DNA of 64,000 bases, taken from positions 620,001 through 684,000 of the forward strand of contig JADKCH010000001.1 of assembly GCA_016714685.1 (NCBI GenBank), in the 5' to 3' direction. The notes beneath the pieces are model-generated. The model saw nothing but the letters and a program-made list of their open reading frames with translations, did not search any database and was not told the origin of the DNA. Position numbers and translations under genes: made by a program. This stretch comes from Candidatus Geothrix odensensis. Lineage in GTDB: Bacteria > Acidobacteriota > Holophagae > Holophagales > Holophagaceae. Shown piece after piece: positions 42,430-52,126 of this stretch. Position 1 is the first letter of the stretch, and every line of letters starts with the position of its first letter.

Positions 42430-44079
42430 CTACCCCTTCCCCTTGACGCAGAGGCATGAAGTCTCCGCCTTCACCTGGGCCCGGGCCTGGGCCCGCCGGA
42501 ACGCCTCCTCCGCGGCCGCGGCCTCGGGCTTCCGTCCCTGGGCTGCCAGCGCCTTCTGGAGGCCCAGGAGGGACCAGTAGTTGGCGGGGTAGGCCCGGAG
42601 GTCCGCGCGGTAGGCGGCCTCGGCCTCCTTGGCCCGCCCGGCTGACAGGAGCACGGCCCCCAGGGCGTGGCGGGCGGGGACGACGCAGGCGGGGGGCTCG
42701 TCGTACTTGAGGGCGTCCTCCAGGCGGACAGCCTCCTGGAGGCGCTCGATGGCTGCATCCACCCGGCCCTGGCCGAAGGCGATCTCGCCGGCCAGGAAGG
42801 CGCGGGACACCTGCATCACCTGCCGGGCATTGTTGGAGCCCCAGGCATGGCTCTCCGGAATCCCGGGCAGGGCCGCCTCGAAGGCCGCCTGCTCCTTCAG
42901 GGCCTCCCCGCCCCGCCCTGTGGCGGCGAAGGCCGTGCCCCGCAGGGCATGCCAGCTGGCCGTGGCCAGGGGCAGCCGGGCATCCGGCGCGGGCTCCGCC
43001 AGCAGTTCCTCCCAGAGGCCGAACCGCTTCAGGGTCTCCCAGTGCCGGGTGGCGAAGGCCTCGGCGAAGGTGGCGTTGGCCACCACCCAGTCCAGAGGGA
43101 AGGCCGTCACCACGGCGCGGCTCTGGGCCAGGGCCACCTCCTTGCGGCCTTCCATGAGGGCCGTGTAGGCAAGGAAATCCGCGTTGTGCACCATGTAGAT
43201 CCCGTAGAAGCCGATCTCCGGCTGGCGGGCCCGGTAGCGGCCGTCCGCCTCCATGGCCCGCTCGTTGGCCTCGGCGGCTCCGCCCCAGTCGCCTATCCGC
43301 GCGTAGATGTGGCCCGGCATGTGGACCAGGTGCCCCGCGTCGGGCACCAGCCGACGCAGGCGGTCGGCCGCGGCCTTGGCCCGCTCGGGATGGGGTGAGC
43401 CCTCGTAGGCGTGGATGGTGAGGTGGAGGGCCAGCGGATGGTTCGGGGCCAAAGTCAGGGCACGGCGGAGGGCGGCCAGGATCTCCAGGGTGCCGGGCTG
43501 GGGTTCGCCCGCCCGGGTCCACTGGTCCCAGGGCCGGGTGTCCATGAGGGCTTCCGCATGGAGGGCCGCCACATCGGCATCCTTGGGGAAGCGGGCCGCC
43601 ACCCGGCCCATGGCCTGGGCGTAGGCCGCGTCCAGGGCGCTGCGGTCCGCGGGGTTGGGTAGGGCGTAGCGGGCCCCCAGGGCCTCGATGAGGGCCCGCT
43701 CCACGGGTGGCGCCCCCGCGGCGCGCTTCCGGGCCTGGCCCAGGGCCTCCCAGGCCGCCTTGGCCTGGGCCTCCTCCATGGCCGGGTTGTTGATGTGGGG
43801 ACCATTCACCAGGGCCAGCCCCCACCAGGCCATGGCGCAGTCGGGATCCAGGCGCAGGACCTCCTGGAAGGCCCGGATGGCGGCCTCGTGGTTGAAGGCG
43901 TAGGCCCACACCAGTCCCTGATCGAAAGCCGCCTGGGCCCCGGGGACGCGGGTGGCGACGCGGCGCTGGTGCCGACCCAGGTCATAGGGCCGCCAGGGGG
44001 CCGAGGCCGTCCCGGAGTCAGGGATGGTGGCCGTGGCCAGGGTGCAGGCGAGGAAGACCGCAGGAAGAAGGAAGCCCAT
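42430..44079 (-). CDS. Secreted tetratricopeptide-repeat protein
   Basis: A 549-residue protein with a signal peptide (GFLLPAVFLACTLATATIP). TPR-like helical repeats fill it: GLVWAYAFNHEAAIRAFQEVL, with MAWWGLALVNGPH; then HLTIHAYEGSPHPERA, HMPGHIYARIGDWGGAAEANE and a C-terminal ALGAVLLSAGRAKEAEAAY. The segment YEGSPHP...HMPGHIY recurs in a widespread group of secreted TPR proteins without known function. The C-terminus ends with ETSCLCVKGKG. It converges on the Rrf2 gene (18 bp). Confidence 0.8.
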   Translation of the reverse strand: MGFLLPAVFLACTLATATIPDSGTASAPWRPYDLGRHQRRVATRVPGAQAAFDQGLVWAYAFNHEAAIRAFQEVLRLDPDCAMAWWGLALVNGPHINNPAMEEAQAKAAWEALGQARKRAAGAPPVERALIEALGARYALPNPADRSALDAAYAQAMGRVAARFPKDADVAALHAEALMDTRPWDQWTRAGEPQPGTLEILAALRRALTLAPNHPLALHLTIHAYEGSPHPERAKAAADRLRRLVPDAGHLVHMPGHIYARIGDWGGAAEANERAMEADGRYRARQPEIGFYGIYMVHNADFLAYTALMEGRKEVALAQSRAVVTAFPLDWVVANATFAEAFATRHWETLKRFGLWEELLAEPAPDARLPLATASWHALRGTAFAATGRGGEALKEQAAFEAALPGIPESHAWGSNNARQVMQVSRAFLAGEIAFGQGRVDAAIERLQEAVRLEDALKYDEPPACVVPARHALGAVLLSAGRAKEAEAAYRADLRAYPANYWSLLGLQKALAAQGRKPEAAAAEEAFRRAQARAQVKAETSCLCVKGKG

Positions 44080-44206
44080 GAACCACCTCTTGAATCATGC
44101 CGGCATCAACAATAGTTAAATGGGATTTAAAAGGCAATATCATCATTTTAGCAATCAATTAATGGGCCCGCCGCGGTGCTATGGTTTTTATTTGGATGCA
44201 TGCCGA
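44080..44206. promoter_or_regulatory. A/T-rich divergent intergenic region
   Basis: About 127 bp between the TPR gene and ttcA; 44100-44165 is markedly A/T-rich (GTTAAATGGGATTTAAAAGG and a run ending ATCAATTAATG), unusual in this genome. It probably holds promoters for both genes. No clear -35/-10 pair could be fixed. Confidence 0.45.
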
Positions 44207-45058
44207 ATGAGCAATCCCTGCGCCCTGCCCAGCCTGGCCCTGCCGCCCACCGAAGCTGACCTCAAGACCCTGCCCCGGCTGGAGAAGAAGCTGGCCCGCC
44301 GCGTGGGCGAGACCAACGCCGCCTACCAGCTCATTGAGGATGGCGACCGCATCCTGGTGGCCGTGAGCGGCGGCAAGGACTCCTGGGCCCTGCTCGACGT
44401 GCTGGAGCGGCTGCGCAAGCGGGCGCCCGTGACCTTCACTGTCGACGCCGTCACCGTGGATCCGGGCTTTCCCCAGTTCAACCCCGATCCCATCGCCGAA
44501 GTCTGCGAGCGGATCGGCGTGCCCCACCACATCATCCCCGCCCCCATCGACAAGATGGTGCGCGCCAAGCCCGAGGAGCTGCCCTGCATCATCTGCTCGC
44601 GGCTGCGGCGCGGGGTGCTCTACTCCTTCGCCAAGGAGCATGGCTATTCGAAGATTGCCCTGGGCCACCACCTGGACGACCTCATCGAGACGCTGCTCAT
44701 CAACCTGTTCTTCGAGGGCCGCCTCAGCACCATGCCCCTGCGGCTGGTGAGCGACGATGGCGCCAACACCGTCATCCGCCCCCTGGGCACCTGCGAGGAA
44801 AGGGATCTGCAGCGCTACGCCTGGCTGCGGGGCTTCCCCATCGTGCCCTGCGGCTGCCCCCTCTGCGGCTGCTCCAGCCTGGAGAGCCGCCGCAAGCAGG
44901 TGAAGGAGCTCATCGGCTCCATGGAAACGAGCATCCCGCGCCTGAAGGCCTCCATGCTCGGCGCCATGGGCAACGTGAAGCTCTCGCACTTGCTTGACCT
45001 CAACCTCGGTGCCCTGCATGCCAAGGGCGTGGACGAGGCTGTGGAGCGGCTGGGCTAA
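44207..45058 (+). CDS. ttcA: tRNA 2-thiocytidine (C32) biosynthesis protein
   Basis: A 283-residue PP-loop ATPase from ATG 44207. The ATP loop is VAVSGGKDSWALLDVL. The cluster-binding cysteines are in LPCIICSRLRRG (CxxC) and further on in VPCGCPLCGCS, as expected of TtcA, which adds sulphur to cytidine 32 of certain tRNAs. ALGHHLDDLIETLL is the second family motif. Its TAA stop overlaps the TAG stop of the convergent methyltransferase gene (CTAA). Confidence 0.93.
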   Translation: MSNPCALPSLALPPTEADLKTLPRLEKKLARRVGETNAAYQLIEDGDRILVAVSGGKDSWALLDVLERLRKRAPVTFTVDAVTVDPGFPQFNPDPIAEVCERIGVPHHIIPAPIDKMVRAKPEELPCIICSRLRRGVLYSFAKEHGYSKIALGHHLDDLIETLLINLFFEGRLSTMPLRLVSDDGANTVIRPLGTCEERDLQRYAWLRGFPIVPCGCPLCGCSSLESRRKQVKELIGSMETSIPRLKASMLGAMGNVKLSHLLDLNLGALHAKGVDEAVERLG

Positions 45059-46245
45059 TCCAGGCTCAGCCACAGCCCCTTGAGGTAGAACCCCTCGGGA
45101 TGGTTCAACGCGTAGGGATGGTCGGCGGGTTGGCCGAGATGCGCCAGCACGCGGGCTTCGCGACCGGCCTCCAGCAGCGCGGTCCACACGGCTTCCTGGA
45201 AGCGGGTGCGGTCCAGGTGCTGGCTGCAGGAGAAGCACCAGAGCATGCCGCCGGGCGCCGTGGCGCGGGCGCCGAGGCGGAACACGTCCTTGTAGGCCTT
45301 GAAGGCCTTGTCCACGTCCTTGCGCTGCTTGGCGAAGGCAGGCGGATCCACGATGACGCGATCCCAGCCCAGGGGCTCCAGCTGCCGCATGAGCTCGAAG
45401 GCATCGCCCTCCATGCGCAGGTGGGCCGCGGGATCCAGGCCATTGGCGGCCCAGTCGCGCTCCGCCTGATCCAGGGCCGGGGCGCTGATGTCGAGGGTCG
45501 CCACTTCCGCCGCGCCGCCCAGTCCCGCGTGGATGCTGAAGCCCCCGGTGTAGCCGAAGGCGTTGAGCACCCGCTTGCCCTGGGACACCCGGCCCAGTTG
45601 CAGCCGGTGGTCCCGCTGATCCAGGAAGAAGCCGGTCTTCTGGCCGCGCAGCAGATCCACGGTGAGCTTCGCCGTGCCTTCATGGACGGTGACGGGGCCC
45701 GCGAGGCTGCCCTTGAGCAGCCGGTTCACCGGATCCAGGCCCTCGTCGCGGCGGCCGGACTGGCTGCGCTCCACGAAGGCCGTGATGCCCTCCCGCTTGC
45801 CGAGCTCGAAGAGGATGGGCCACCAGGTCTCCCGCAGGAGCTCCAGGCCCGCCGTGCCGACCTGCAGCACCAGGGCCGAAGCATAGCGATCCACCACCAG
45901 CCCCGGCAGGCCGTCACCCTCGCCGAAGATCCAGCGGCAGCCTCCTTCGGGCCCCCAAAGGCCCAATTCCTTGCGGAGGGCCAGAGCCGACTCGAATCGC
46001 TCGCGGAAGAAGGTCTCGTCCAGGGGCGCGTCCTCGAAGCGGAAGATCCGCGCCGCCAGGGCATTCGTCGGGCTCGCCGTGCCGATGCCCAGCACGCTGC
46101 CGGAATCGTCCGCCAGCCGCACCACGGCAGCATCCGCGGGCTTCGCCAGGGCCCCCGAGAACACCCAGGGGTGGCGCTTGGAGATCAGCGCCTCCTTGCC
46201 GGGCTTCAGGCGGAGCAGGGGGTAGGGCCAACGAGGAGTGGTCAT
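45055..46245 (-). CDS. rlmI: RlmI-like 23S rRNA (m5C) methyltransferase
   Basis: A 396-residue protein with an N-terminal PUA-like domain (RLKPGKEALISKRHPWVFSG), an EEHB-type middle (GLVVDRYASALVLQVG) and a C-terminal Rossmann domain: LLRGQKTGFFLDQRDHRL, VLNAFGYTGGFSIHAG, DISAPALDQAERDWA and VIVDPPAFAKQRKD (motif IV), then CFSCSQHL with the catalytic cysteine. This is the RlmI order, methylating C1962 of 23S rRNA in E. coli. Head-to-head with the phosphodiesterase across 30 bp. Confidence 0.88.
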   Translation of the reverse strand: MTTPRWPYPLLRLKPGKEALISKRHPWVFSGALAKPADAAVVRLADDSGSVLGIGTASPTNALAARIFRFEDAPLDETFFRERFESALALRKELGLWGPEGGCRWIFGEGDGLPGLVVDRYASALVLQVGTAGLELLRETWWPILFELGKREGITAFVERSQSGRRDEGLDPVNRLLKGSLAGPVTVHEGTAKLTVDLLRGQKTGFFLDQRDHRLQLGRVSQGKRVLNAFGYTGGFSIHAGLGGAAEVATLDISAPALDQAERDWAANGLDPAAHLRMEGDAFELMRQLEPLGWDRVIVDPPAFAKQRKDVDKAFKAYKDVFRLGARATAPGGMLWCFSCSQHLDRTRFQEAVWTALLEAGREARVLAHLGQPADHPYALNHPEGFYLKGLWLSLD

Positions 46246-46275
46246 GGGTCAAGGGTAGCTTGTTACCCTGGGACC

Positions 46276-47427
46276 ATGCGTTGCGCCGCCTTTTTCCCCC
46301 TGCTGGTTTCCCTCGCCCTCCAGGCGGCCCCGCCCGTGCTGCTGCTCAGCGCCGATGGACTGGGCGCGGACCAGTTCACCCCACGCACGATGCCGAAGCT
46401 CTGGGCGCTGTCCGGGCAGGGCCGCCGCGGCCAGGGCCTGCCCCCCTTCCCCGCCACCACTTTCAACGGCCATGTGACCCTGGCCACGGGCTGCTGGCCC
46501 GAGCATCACGGCGTGGTGGCCAACGGCTACGTGGATCCCGCCACGAAGGTCCTGGTACCGGTCGCCTCCCGGACGGAAGACGTTCAGCGGGAACCGCTCT
46601 GGGCGGCCGCCACCCGCAACGGGGTCCGCACCGCCGTCTTCCAGTGGGTGGGCGCCACCGGTCCCTGGGAAGGCGTGAGCCCCTGGCGACTGGAGGTCTT
46701 CCGCCTCGGACGGCCGGATTCGGAGGCCCTGGCCTTCAGCGAGGCCGCGCTCCGGGATGGCGCGGGCCTGGTCATGACCTACCTCTCCGGCACCGACGAG
46801 GAGGGTCACCTCCAGGGGCCCCACAGCACCGAGACCAGAGCCAAGCTCAAGGCCATGGACGATCAGCTGGCCCCCTGGCTCCAGCGCCTGCGGGCTGCCC
46901 ATCCGGGCCTGAGGGTGATCCTCACGGCTGACCACGGCATGGCGCCCATGCGCCGGCGCATCCACCTGCCCAGCCTGCTGGACGGCATCCGCTGCGACCT
47001 CCTGACCCACGGCGGCAGCGCCTATGTCTACCTCGAACAGCCGCGGGATGCGCAGAAAGCCCTGAAGCGCCTCCGTCGCGCGGGCCTGAGAGCCTGGAAG
47101 CGGGAGGACATTCCCGCCCACCTCCACCTGGCTGGCAATGACCGAGTCGGTGACCTGGTGGTGCTCGCCAGGGAGGGCCAGTGGCTGTCCAAGGCGCGCT
47201 CCAGCCGGGAGGAGGCCGAGGAGCGGCACGGCCGCTGCGGTGCCCACGCCTATACCGCCGATACCAAGGCCATGCGCACCTGGCTGGTGGTCCTGGGGGC
47301 CGGACAGGGCCCCCTCGGCCCCGTGGCCCTCTGGGACCTGGCTCCCACGGTGGCCGCCTGGCTGGACATCCGCTGGCTCAGGCCGCCGGATGGAAGCCCA
47401 GTGCCTGTGTTGATCGGGAGCCATTAG
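46276..47427 (+). CDS. Secreted type I phosphodiesterase/nucleotide pyrophosphatase
   Basis: A 383-residue protein with a signal peptide (CAAFFPLLVSLALQAAPP). Alkaline-phosphatase-superfamily features: VLLLSADGLGADQF (first metal Asp), the catalytic threonine in PPFPATTFNGHVTLATG, HHGVVANGY, SGTDEEGHLQGPHS, and ILTADHGMAPM (Asp-His metal pair). Length fits a compact ENPP-like enzyme acting on phosphodiesters in the periplasm, with the product unknown. It converges with the esterase gene (8 bp). Confidence 0.88.
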   Translation: MRCAAFFPLLVSLALQAAPPVLLLSADGLGADQFTPRTMPKLWALSGQGRRGQGLPPFPATTFNGHVTLATGCWPEHHGVVANGYVDPATKVLVPVASRTEDVQREPLWAAATRNGVRTAVFQWVGATGPWEGVSPWRLEVFRLGRPDSEALAFSEAALRDGAGLVMTYLSGTDEEGHLQGPHSTETRAKLKAMDDQLAPWLQRLRAAHPGLRVILTADHGMAPMRRRIHLPSLLDGIRCDLLTHGGSAYVYLEQPRDAQKALKRLRRAGLRAWKREDIPAHLHLAGNDRVGDLVVLAREGQWLSKARSSREEAEERHGRCGAHAYTADTKAMRTWLVVLGAGQGPLGPVALWDLAPTVAAWLDIRWLRPPDGSPVPVLIGSH

Positions 47428-47435
47428 ATCCGCTG

Positions 47436-49295
47436 CTAATTGGCGAGATCCTGCAGCCAAGCCAGATAGCGCGCCTCAGCCTTGGCGCTGGGGCCATCGT
47501 GCCCCCGGCCCGGCTCAGCCAGGAAGGTGACCTTGGCCCCAGCGGCCTTCAGGCCTTCGACCATCTGGACAGTCTTGGCGAAGGGGCAGTTGCGATCCTC
47601 CGTGCCATGGACGATGAAGAAGGTCTCGCCCTTCAGCCGCGCGAGGTTTGCCGGATCGAGGGCATCGGGATGGCCCTCGCCCAGCCACTGGGGGCCCAGA
47701 TCGGGCTGTCCGGCCAGGACCGCCAGCCCCCGGAAGCGCCCGGGCTGGGCCAGGGCCGTGCGGTAGACCCCATAGCCCCCCATGCTGAAGCCCGCCAGGA
47801 ACACGCGCTCCGGATCCACCGGGTAGTGGGCCAGGACATCGGCCACGGCCTCCCGCAGGTCGTCCTGGGCGTGGTCCGCGCTGTAGCAGTTGGAGGTGCC
47901 CCGGCCTCGCGGCGCCAGCTGGATCCAGCCCTCCGGTGCGCGGCTCCGGTCGAGCATGCCGCGGTCGTCGTCACCGCTGCCGTGGAGGTAGACCAGCAGC
48001 GGCACGCGGACCTCCGGCTTCAGGCCTTCGGGTACCCGCAGGGTGTAGGGCTGGAGCGTGCCGTCCAGGGCCGAGCGGTATGCCCGGCGCTGGATGCCCG
48101 CCCGGCTGGCCACCGGATCCCGGCCCGAAGCCGCGGCCCCCAGGTCACGGTCCAGTTCCTCGAGGGCTGCCCGCAGCCGCCCCGCGGTCTCTTGGGGTTT
48201 CAGTCCGGCCAGTGCGGCTTCGGCCTCCGCCAGGCGGAAGGCGAGGGTGCTCCGGCTGCCCAGGGCCAGGGCCTTGGCACCATCCAGGGTGGATCGGAGC
48301 GCCGGAATGGCCGAGGCGGGAAGCACCGTGATGCCCCGCCGGAGAAGGCTGGACCCGGGCCCATCCACCTCCAGCTGATAGCCACCCACTGGCAGGCGCA
48401 GGGCCAGATCCAGTTCCTTCGGATGCGGAACCGGATCTGCGGGAGCCTCCACCCGCCTCCGGGCCAGGACCTCACCCTCCCCATTCAGGACCCGCACCGA
48501 CAGCGGCAGCCCCGACCCCGCCGGATCGACGGCGGCCACCCGCAGGCCGAGGGATTCCCCCACGCGCAGGTTCGCCCGCAGCGGCTCCGCGGCCCAGGCG
48601 ATGCCAGCCTTCGCAGCCGGGGCCTCGAAGCTCAGCGGAAGGTAGCGCCGCGGACTGTTCTCCGAGCCCAGGAGTGGATCCTCCACGAGTGCGTACCGGA
48701 CCTTTCCGGCTTCCGCTTCCGCTTGCACATAGGCCAGGTTCAGCCCGATGGAGCCCGGTTCCCGCAACCACGGGTGGTACGGCGAAAGCGAGGACCAGGG
48801 GAGGAGAACCTCGAAGGAGGCCCGCCCGCCCCGGCTGGTCCAGGCGAAGCGGGCCCCCGGAAGGGGCGCCATCTCCAGGGCACGATCCCGGTACCAGGTG
48901 AAGGCGTACTGCCAGGTGCGCTGCCCCTCGGGCTGGGGCGAGAAGCCCAGTACGCGGAACGCCTCGGCAGGATCGCCGCCGGGCCTTGCCTTTGTGATCG
49001 CCAGGAGCAGGCCATCCCCGTTCTGGTAGGCCCGGTCGCGGCAGCGCACCGAGTCCTGCGCGGCCTCCACCTGCATATACATGAACTCAGCACCGTAGGC
49101 CACCCGGGCCCGGACCTCGCCTGGCGCGCCCGGGGCCCGGAGGGCGAAGGCCGGCAGGTCCCCCAGCTCGGCATCCAGGGTGCCGTCGATCTTCGGCGCC
49201 TGGGCGAGGAAGGGCACCCGCAGGGGCGGAGGAAGCTCCCCCGCCAAGCCCGCCAAGCCGACCAGAGTCAGCCCCCACGCTCTCCAGCCGCCCAT
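47436..49295 (-). CDS. Secreted alpha/beta-hydrolase with N-terminal CBM9-like domain
   Basis: A 619-residue protein with a signal peptide (GLTLVGLAGLAGELP). Residues 25-225 look like a family 9 carbohydrate-binding or cytochrome-cellobiose-type beta-sandwich (APKIDGTLDAELGDLPAF; a WSSLSPYHPWLREPG stretch). Residues 230-400 are a linker. Residues about 400-619 form a prolyl-oligopeptidase/esterase-type hydrolase: LLVYLHGSGDDDRG, nucleophile serine in VFLAGFSMGGYGVYR, and late Asp and His (HGTEDRNCPF; PGRGHDGPS). Sugar-ester hydrolysis is plausible but not shown. Confidence 0.8.
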   Translation of the reverse strand: MGGWRAWGLTLVGLAGLAGELPPPLRVPFLAQAPKIDGTLDAELGDLPAFALRAPGAPGEVRARVAYGAEFMYMQVEAAQDSVRCRDRAYQNGDGLLLAITKARPGGDPAEAFRVLGFSPQPEGQRTWQYAFTWYRDRALEMAPLPGARFAWTSRGGRASFEVLLPWSSLSPYHPWLREPGSIGLNLAYVQAEAEAGKVRYALVEDPLLGSENSPRRYLPLSFEAPAAKAGIAWAAEPLRANLRVGESLGLRVAAVDPAGSGLPLSVRVLNGEGEVLARRRVEAPADPVPHPKELDLALRLPVGGYQLEVDGPGSSLLRRGITVLPASAIPALRSTLDGAKALALGSRSTLAFRLAEAEAALAGLKPQETAGRLRAALEELDRDLGAAASGRDPVASRAGIQRRAYRSALDGTLQPYTLRVPEGLKPEVRVPLLVYLHGSGDDDRGMLDRSRAPEGWIQLAPRGRGTSNCYSADHAQDDLREAVADVLAHYPVDPERVFLAGFSMGGYGVYRTALAQPGRFRGLAVLAGQPDLGPQWLGEGHPDALDPANLARLKGETFFIVHGTEDRNCPFAKTVQMVEGLKAAGAKVTFLAEPGRGHDGPSAKAEARYLAWLQDLAN

Positions 49296-49349
49296 GACGC
49301 CTCCCGACCACGAGGTGGGCTACGGAAAGCGGGTCGGGCGATTTAGCCG

Positions 49350-51035
49350 CTACCAGATGATGGCCAGCAGCACCTGGGCCAGGACGATCTTGAGGATGGT
49401 CGCCAGGGGATAGACGGTGGCGAAGCCCACGTTGGGCAGGTCGTTGCCGGTGTGGTGGTTCGCATAGCCCAGCACCACGGGCTGGGTGTGGGTGCCCGCC
49501 AGGATGCCGAACATGATGTTCAGGGGAATGCCGAAGAGCTTGTGCCCCAGCAGCATGGTGAGGGAATCCGCCACGAAGCAGACCAGGAAGGCCGCGCCCA
49601 GGAAGAGCGGCAGCACCGTGACGTTCTGGGAGAGGATGGCCCGGAAACCCTCGCCCGAGATGATGCCGATGCCCGCGGCGAACAGCACCAGGCCGAACTG
49701 GCGGATGGTGTGGTTGGCGCTGTAGGGGAAGTTCCAGACCAGGGGCCCGATGCGGTGGAAGCGGCCCAGGACCAGCGCCACGGCCAGGGGCCCGCCCGCG
49801 AAGCCCAGCTTGAAGATGATGCCGTGGCTCAGGGGAATGGGCACCTGGCCCAGGGCCAGGCCCGCCGCCAGCCCCATGGCGAAGGTGAGGAAGCTCACCT
49901 CGCTAAGGTCGCGGTAGCTGTCGCCGAAGAACTCCTCGATGGCCTCGATGTTGTCCCTGCGGGTCGTCACGCGGACGCGGTCACCCAGCTCCAGCACCGT
50001 GTCGCCATCGGGAACGAACCAGAGGTCCCCCCGCCGCACCCGCGTGATGATGGCCGCGTGCTTGTTGATGAGGTCGAGCTTGCCCAGGGGGACCCCCACC
50101 ACGTCCCGGCTGGACACGAAGACCCGCGTGGCGTCGAGGGCGCTCTGATCGCGATCCAGCTCCACGTGGCTCCGCTGGCCGATAAGCGCTTCGACCTTGG
50201 CGAGGTCATCCGGCGAGCCCACCACCGTGACGAGGTCCTCCAGCTGGAGTCGGAAATCCGGTCCCGGGATCAGCAGCTCCGCCTTGCGCAGGACGCGGCC
50301 GAAGACCACGTGCAGGCCCTGGGGGGCGCGGATGTCCCGCTTGGTCATGGCCACCGCCTCGGGCTGGGTGACCCGCAGGGTCCAGACCTCCAGCTTCTGG
50401 TGGCCGCTCTGGTAGTCCTTGAGGCCGTCGGCCTCCTCGCGCAGGTTCACGCGAAAGACCTTCGCGCTGACGAGGATGATCAGCATGGGGACCAGCACGC
50501 CGATGGGATAGGCGATGGCGGAGGCCACCGTGGGCTGGGCCAGTTCCACCGGGCCCACGCCCGTCATGGTCTTGACCCGCTCGATGACGCCGGCCAGGGC
50601 CGGCATGTTGGTGAAGCTGCCCGTCAGCAGACCGGCGGCATACCTGGCATTGAAGCCCATGACCTTGGCCAGCAGCACCACGAAGGCTGTGGAGGTCAGC
50701 ATCACCAGCAGCACCACGGCGTTCTTCTTCATGCCCTCGCGGCTGAAGGCAGCCCAGAAGCTGTGGGAGATGGACAGGCCCATGGCGTAGACGAACACCG
50801 CCAGGCCCAGTTCATAGACCAGCTTCATCTCCTTGGAGATGTCCTTCTTGAGGGTCGGATCCAATCCCGGCGCCATGACGAGGGCTCCCAGGGCGATGCC
50901 CGCGAACAGGATGCTGGCGATGCCGAAGGAGGCTCCCCCGATGCGGAGCTTGCTGATGGGATAGCCCAGGGCCACCACCGCGAACAGCATCAGGAGGGGA
51001 TTGTGCGCAAAGAAGATGAGGACCTGCTCGATCAT
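49350..51035 (-). CDS. AspT/YidE-type (AAE family) transporter
   Basis: A 561-residue membrane protein with two five-helix halves, residues 1-190 and 390-561, and two RCK_C (TrkA-C) domains between them at about 205-375 (VVFGRVLRKAELLIPG; VGVPLGKLDLINKHAA). TGSFTNMPALAGVIE and GILAGTHTQPVVLGYAN are the paired family motifs in which acidic and amide residues line the path. AspT exchanges aspartate for alanine; most relatives have unknown substrates. It lies between the esterase and the cysteine desulfurase-like gene (34 bp), all on the minus strand. Confidence 0.9.
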   Translation of the reverse strand: MIEQVLIFFAHNPLLMLFAVVALGYPISKLRIGGASFGIASILFAGIALGALVMAPGLDPTLKKDISKEMKLVYELGLAVFVYAMGLSISHSFWAAFSREGMKKNAVVLLVMLTSTAFVVLLAKVMGFNARYAAGLLTGSFTNMPALAGVIERVKTMTGVGPVELAQPTVASAIAYPIGVLVPMLIILVSAKVFRVNLREEADGLKDYQSGHQKLEVWTLRVTQPEAVAMTKRDIRAPQGLHVVFGRVLRKAELLIPGPDFRLQLEDLVTVVGSPDDLAKVEALIGQRSHVELDRDQSALDATRVFVSSRDVVGVPLGKLDLINKHAAIITRVRRGDLWFVPDGDTVLELGDRVRVTTRRDNIEAIEEFFGDSYRDLSEVSFLTFAMGLAAGLALGQVPIPLSHGIIFKLGFAGGPLAVALVLGRFHRIGPLVWNFPYSANHTIRQFGLVLFAAGIGIISGEGFRAILSQNVTVLPLFLGAAFLVCFVADSLTMLLGHKLFGIPLNIMFGILAGTHTQPVVLGYANHHTGNDLPNVGFATVYPLATILKIVLAQVLLAIIW

Positions 51036-51069
51036 GCCTGCTCCGCGTCGGGGGGTGCGCCCCGGGGCT

Positions 51070-52104
51070 TCATGTCAACCGCTTGATGGCCGCCACCAGG
51101 GCCTCCACCTCGCCGGGCTGCGCCTCCGGAAGCATCGAGAAACGAAGGACCGAGCGCGCGTCTTCCAAACTATACCCCAAGGTAGTGATTGCATGACTGG
51201 GTTTCACCGAGCCGCTGTGGCACGCACTGCCTGTGCTGACGGCGAACCCTGCCAGATCCAGGGCCACTTGGAGTGCCTCTCCGGAGCGCCCGCGGAACAG
51301 GATGCAACTGGTGTTCGGCAGACGCGGCAGGTCACGTCCGATCACGCCAAATCCGCGGTTCCAGGCCGTGATCTCGGCCTCGAAGGCGTCCCGGAGCGGT
51401 GCGAGCGAGGCGTTCCGCTCCTGACGCTCTGTCAAGTGCCGCGCGGCCGCCGCCAGGCCCATGATGGCCGGAAGGTCCTCGGTGCCGCCGCGCCTCCGGC
51501 GCTCCTGCGGACCCTCCATCACGATCTCCCAGGGCAGGCCCGGCCTCAGCCACAGCAGCGCGGCGCCCCGGGGGCCGCCCATCTTGTGGCCGCTGAACAC
51601 GGCGGCGTCGCAGTCCGACAGGTCCACGGGCACCTTGCCCCAGGCCTGGCAGCAGTCCTTGATGCGCACGGCATCGAGCACGGCGGGCGTGGCATAGAGC
51701 AGGCCCGTCTCGTTGCTGGCCGCCATCTGCACCACGGTGGCGCTGTCCGGCGGAAGTTCCGGCAGCCAGGCCACCCGCGACCAGTCGCGCAGGGGGTTCA
51801 GGCAGGCACTGTGCTCGCCCGGGAACACGGCCGCCGGGCGGTCTCCCAGGGCCGGCTGCAGGCCGCGGATGAGCAGGTGCAGGGCCTCCGTGGCGCTGGC
51901 GCAGAAGATCAGTTCCCCCGGCGCCACGCCCAGGGAGGCCGCGAGCTCCCGGCGGGCCTCCTCGAGGCGGAAGCGCGCCCGCTGGCCCTCCCGGTGGGTG
52001 CTGGTGGGATTGGCCCAGTCCTCCACCATGGCCCGCCGCACCGCCTCCACCGCCTCCGGATGGGGCGGCGCGCTGGCGTTGGCATCGAAGTAGAGGCGCG
52101 GCAT
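51070..52104 (-). CDS. Cysteine desulfurase (NifS/IscS-like aminotransferase class V)
   Basis: A 344-residue PLP enzyme from ATG 52104. It has YFDANASAPPHPEAVEAV, NPTSTHREGQRA, the PLP-lysine in DAAVFSGHKMGGPRG, RRGGTEDLPAIMGLAAA, and a catalytic-loop cysteine in STGSACHSGSVKPSHA. It would release sulphane sulphur from cysteine for Fe-S clusters or tRNA thiolation. It is smaller than IscS (about 404 residues), and no isc or suf genes are adjacent, so a special partner is possible. ttcA at 44 kb also needs activated sulphur. Head-to-head with the nucleotidase across 22 bp. Confidence 0.88.
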   Translation of the reverse strand: MPRLYFDANASAPPHPEAVEAVRRAMVEDWANPTSTHREGQRARFRLEEARRELAASLGVAPGELIFCASATEALHLLIRGLQPALGDRPAAVFPGEHSACLNPLRDWSRVAWLPELPPDSATVVQMAASNETGLLYATPAVLDAVRIKDCCQAWGKVPVDLSDCDAAVFSGHKMGGPRGAALLWLRPGLPWEIVMEGPQERRRRGGTEDLPAIMGLAAAARHLTERQERNASLAPLRDAFEAEITAWNRGFGVIGRDLPRLPNTSCILFRGRSGEALQVALDLAGFAVSTGSACHSGSVKPSHAITTLGYSLEDARSVLRFSMLPEAQPGEVEALVAAIKRLT

Positions 52105-52126
52105 GGGACCAATGTACCCTGAGGCC

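Noticed and set aside
45100..47427. A 775-codon frame spanning the rlmI antisense and the phosphodiesterase gene
   Set aside because: Only the part from ATG 46276 matches a protein family and has a signal peptide; the rest is antisense to rlmI.
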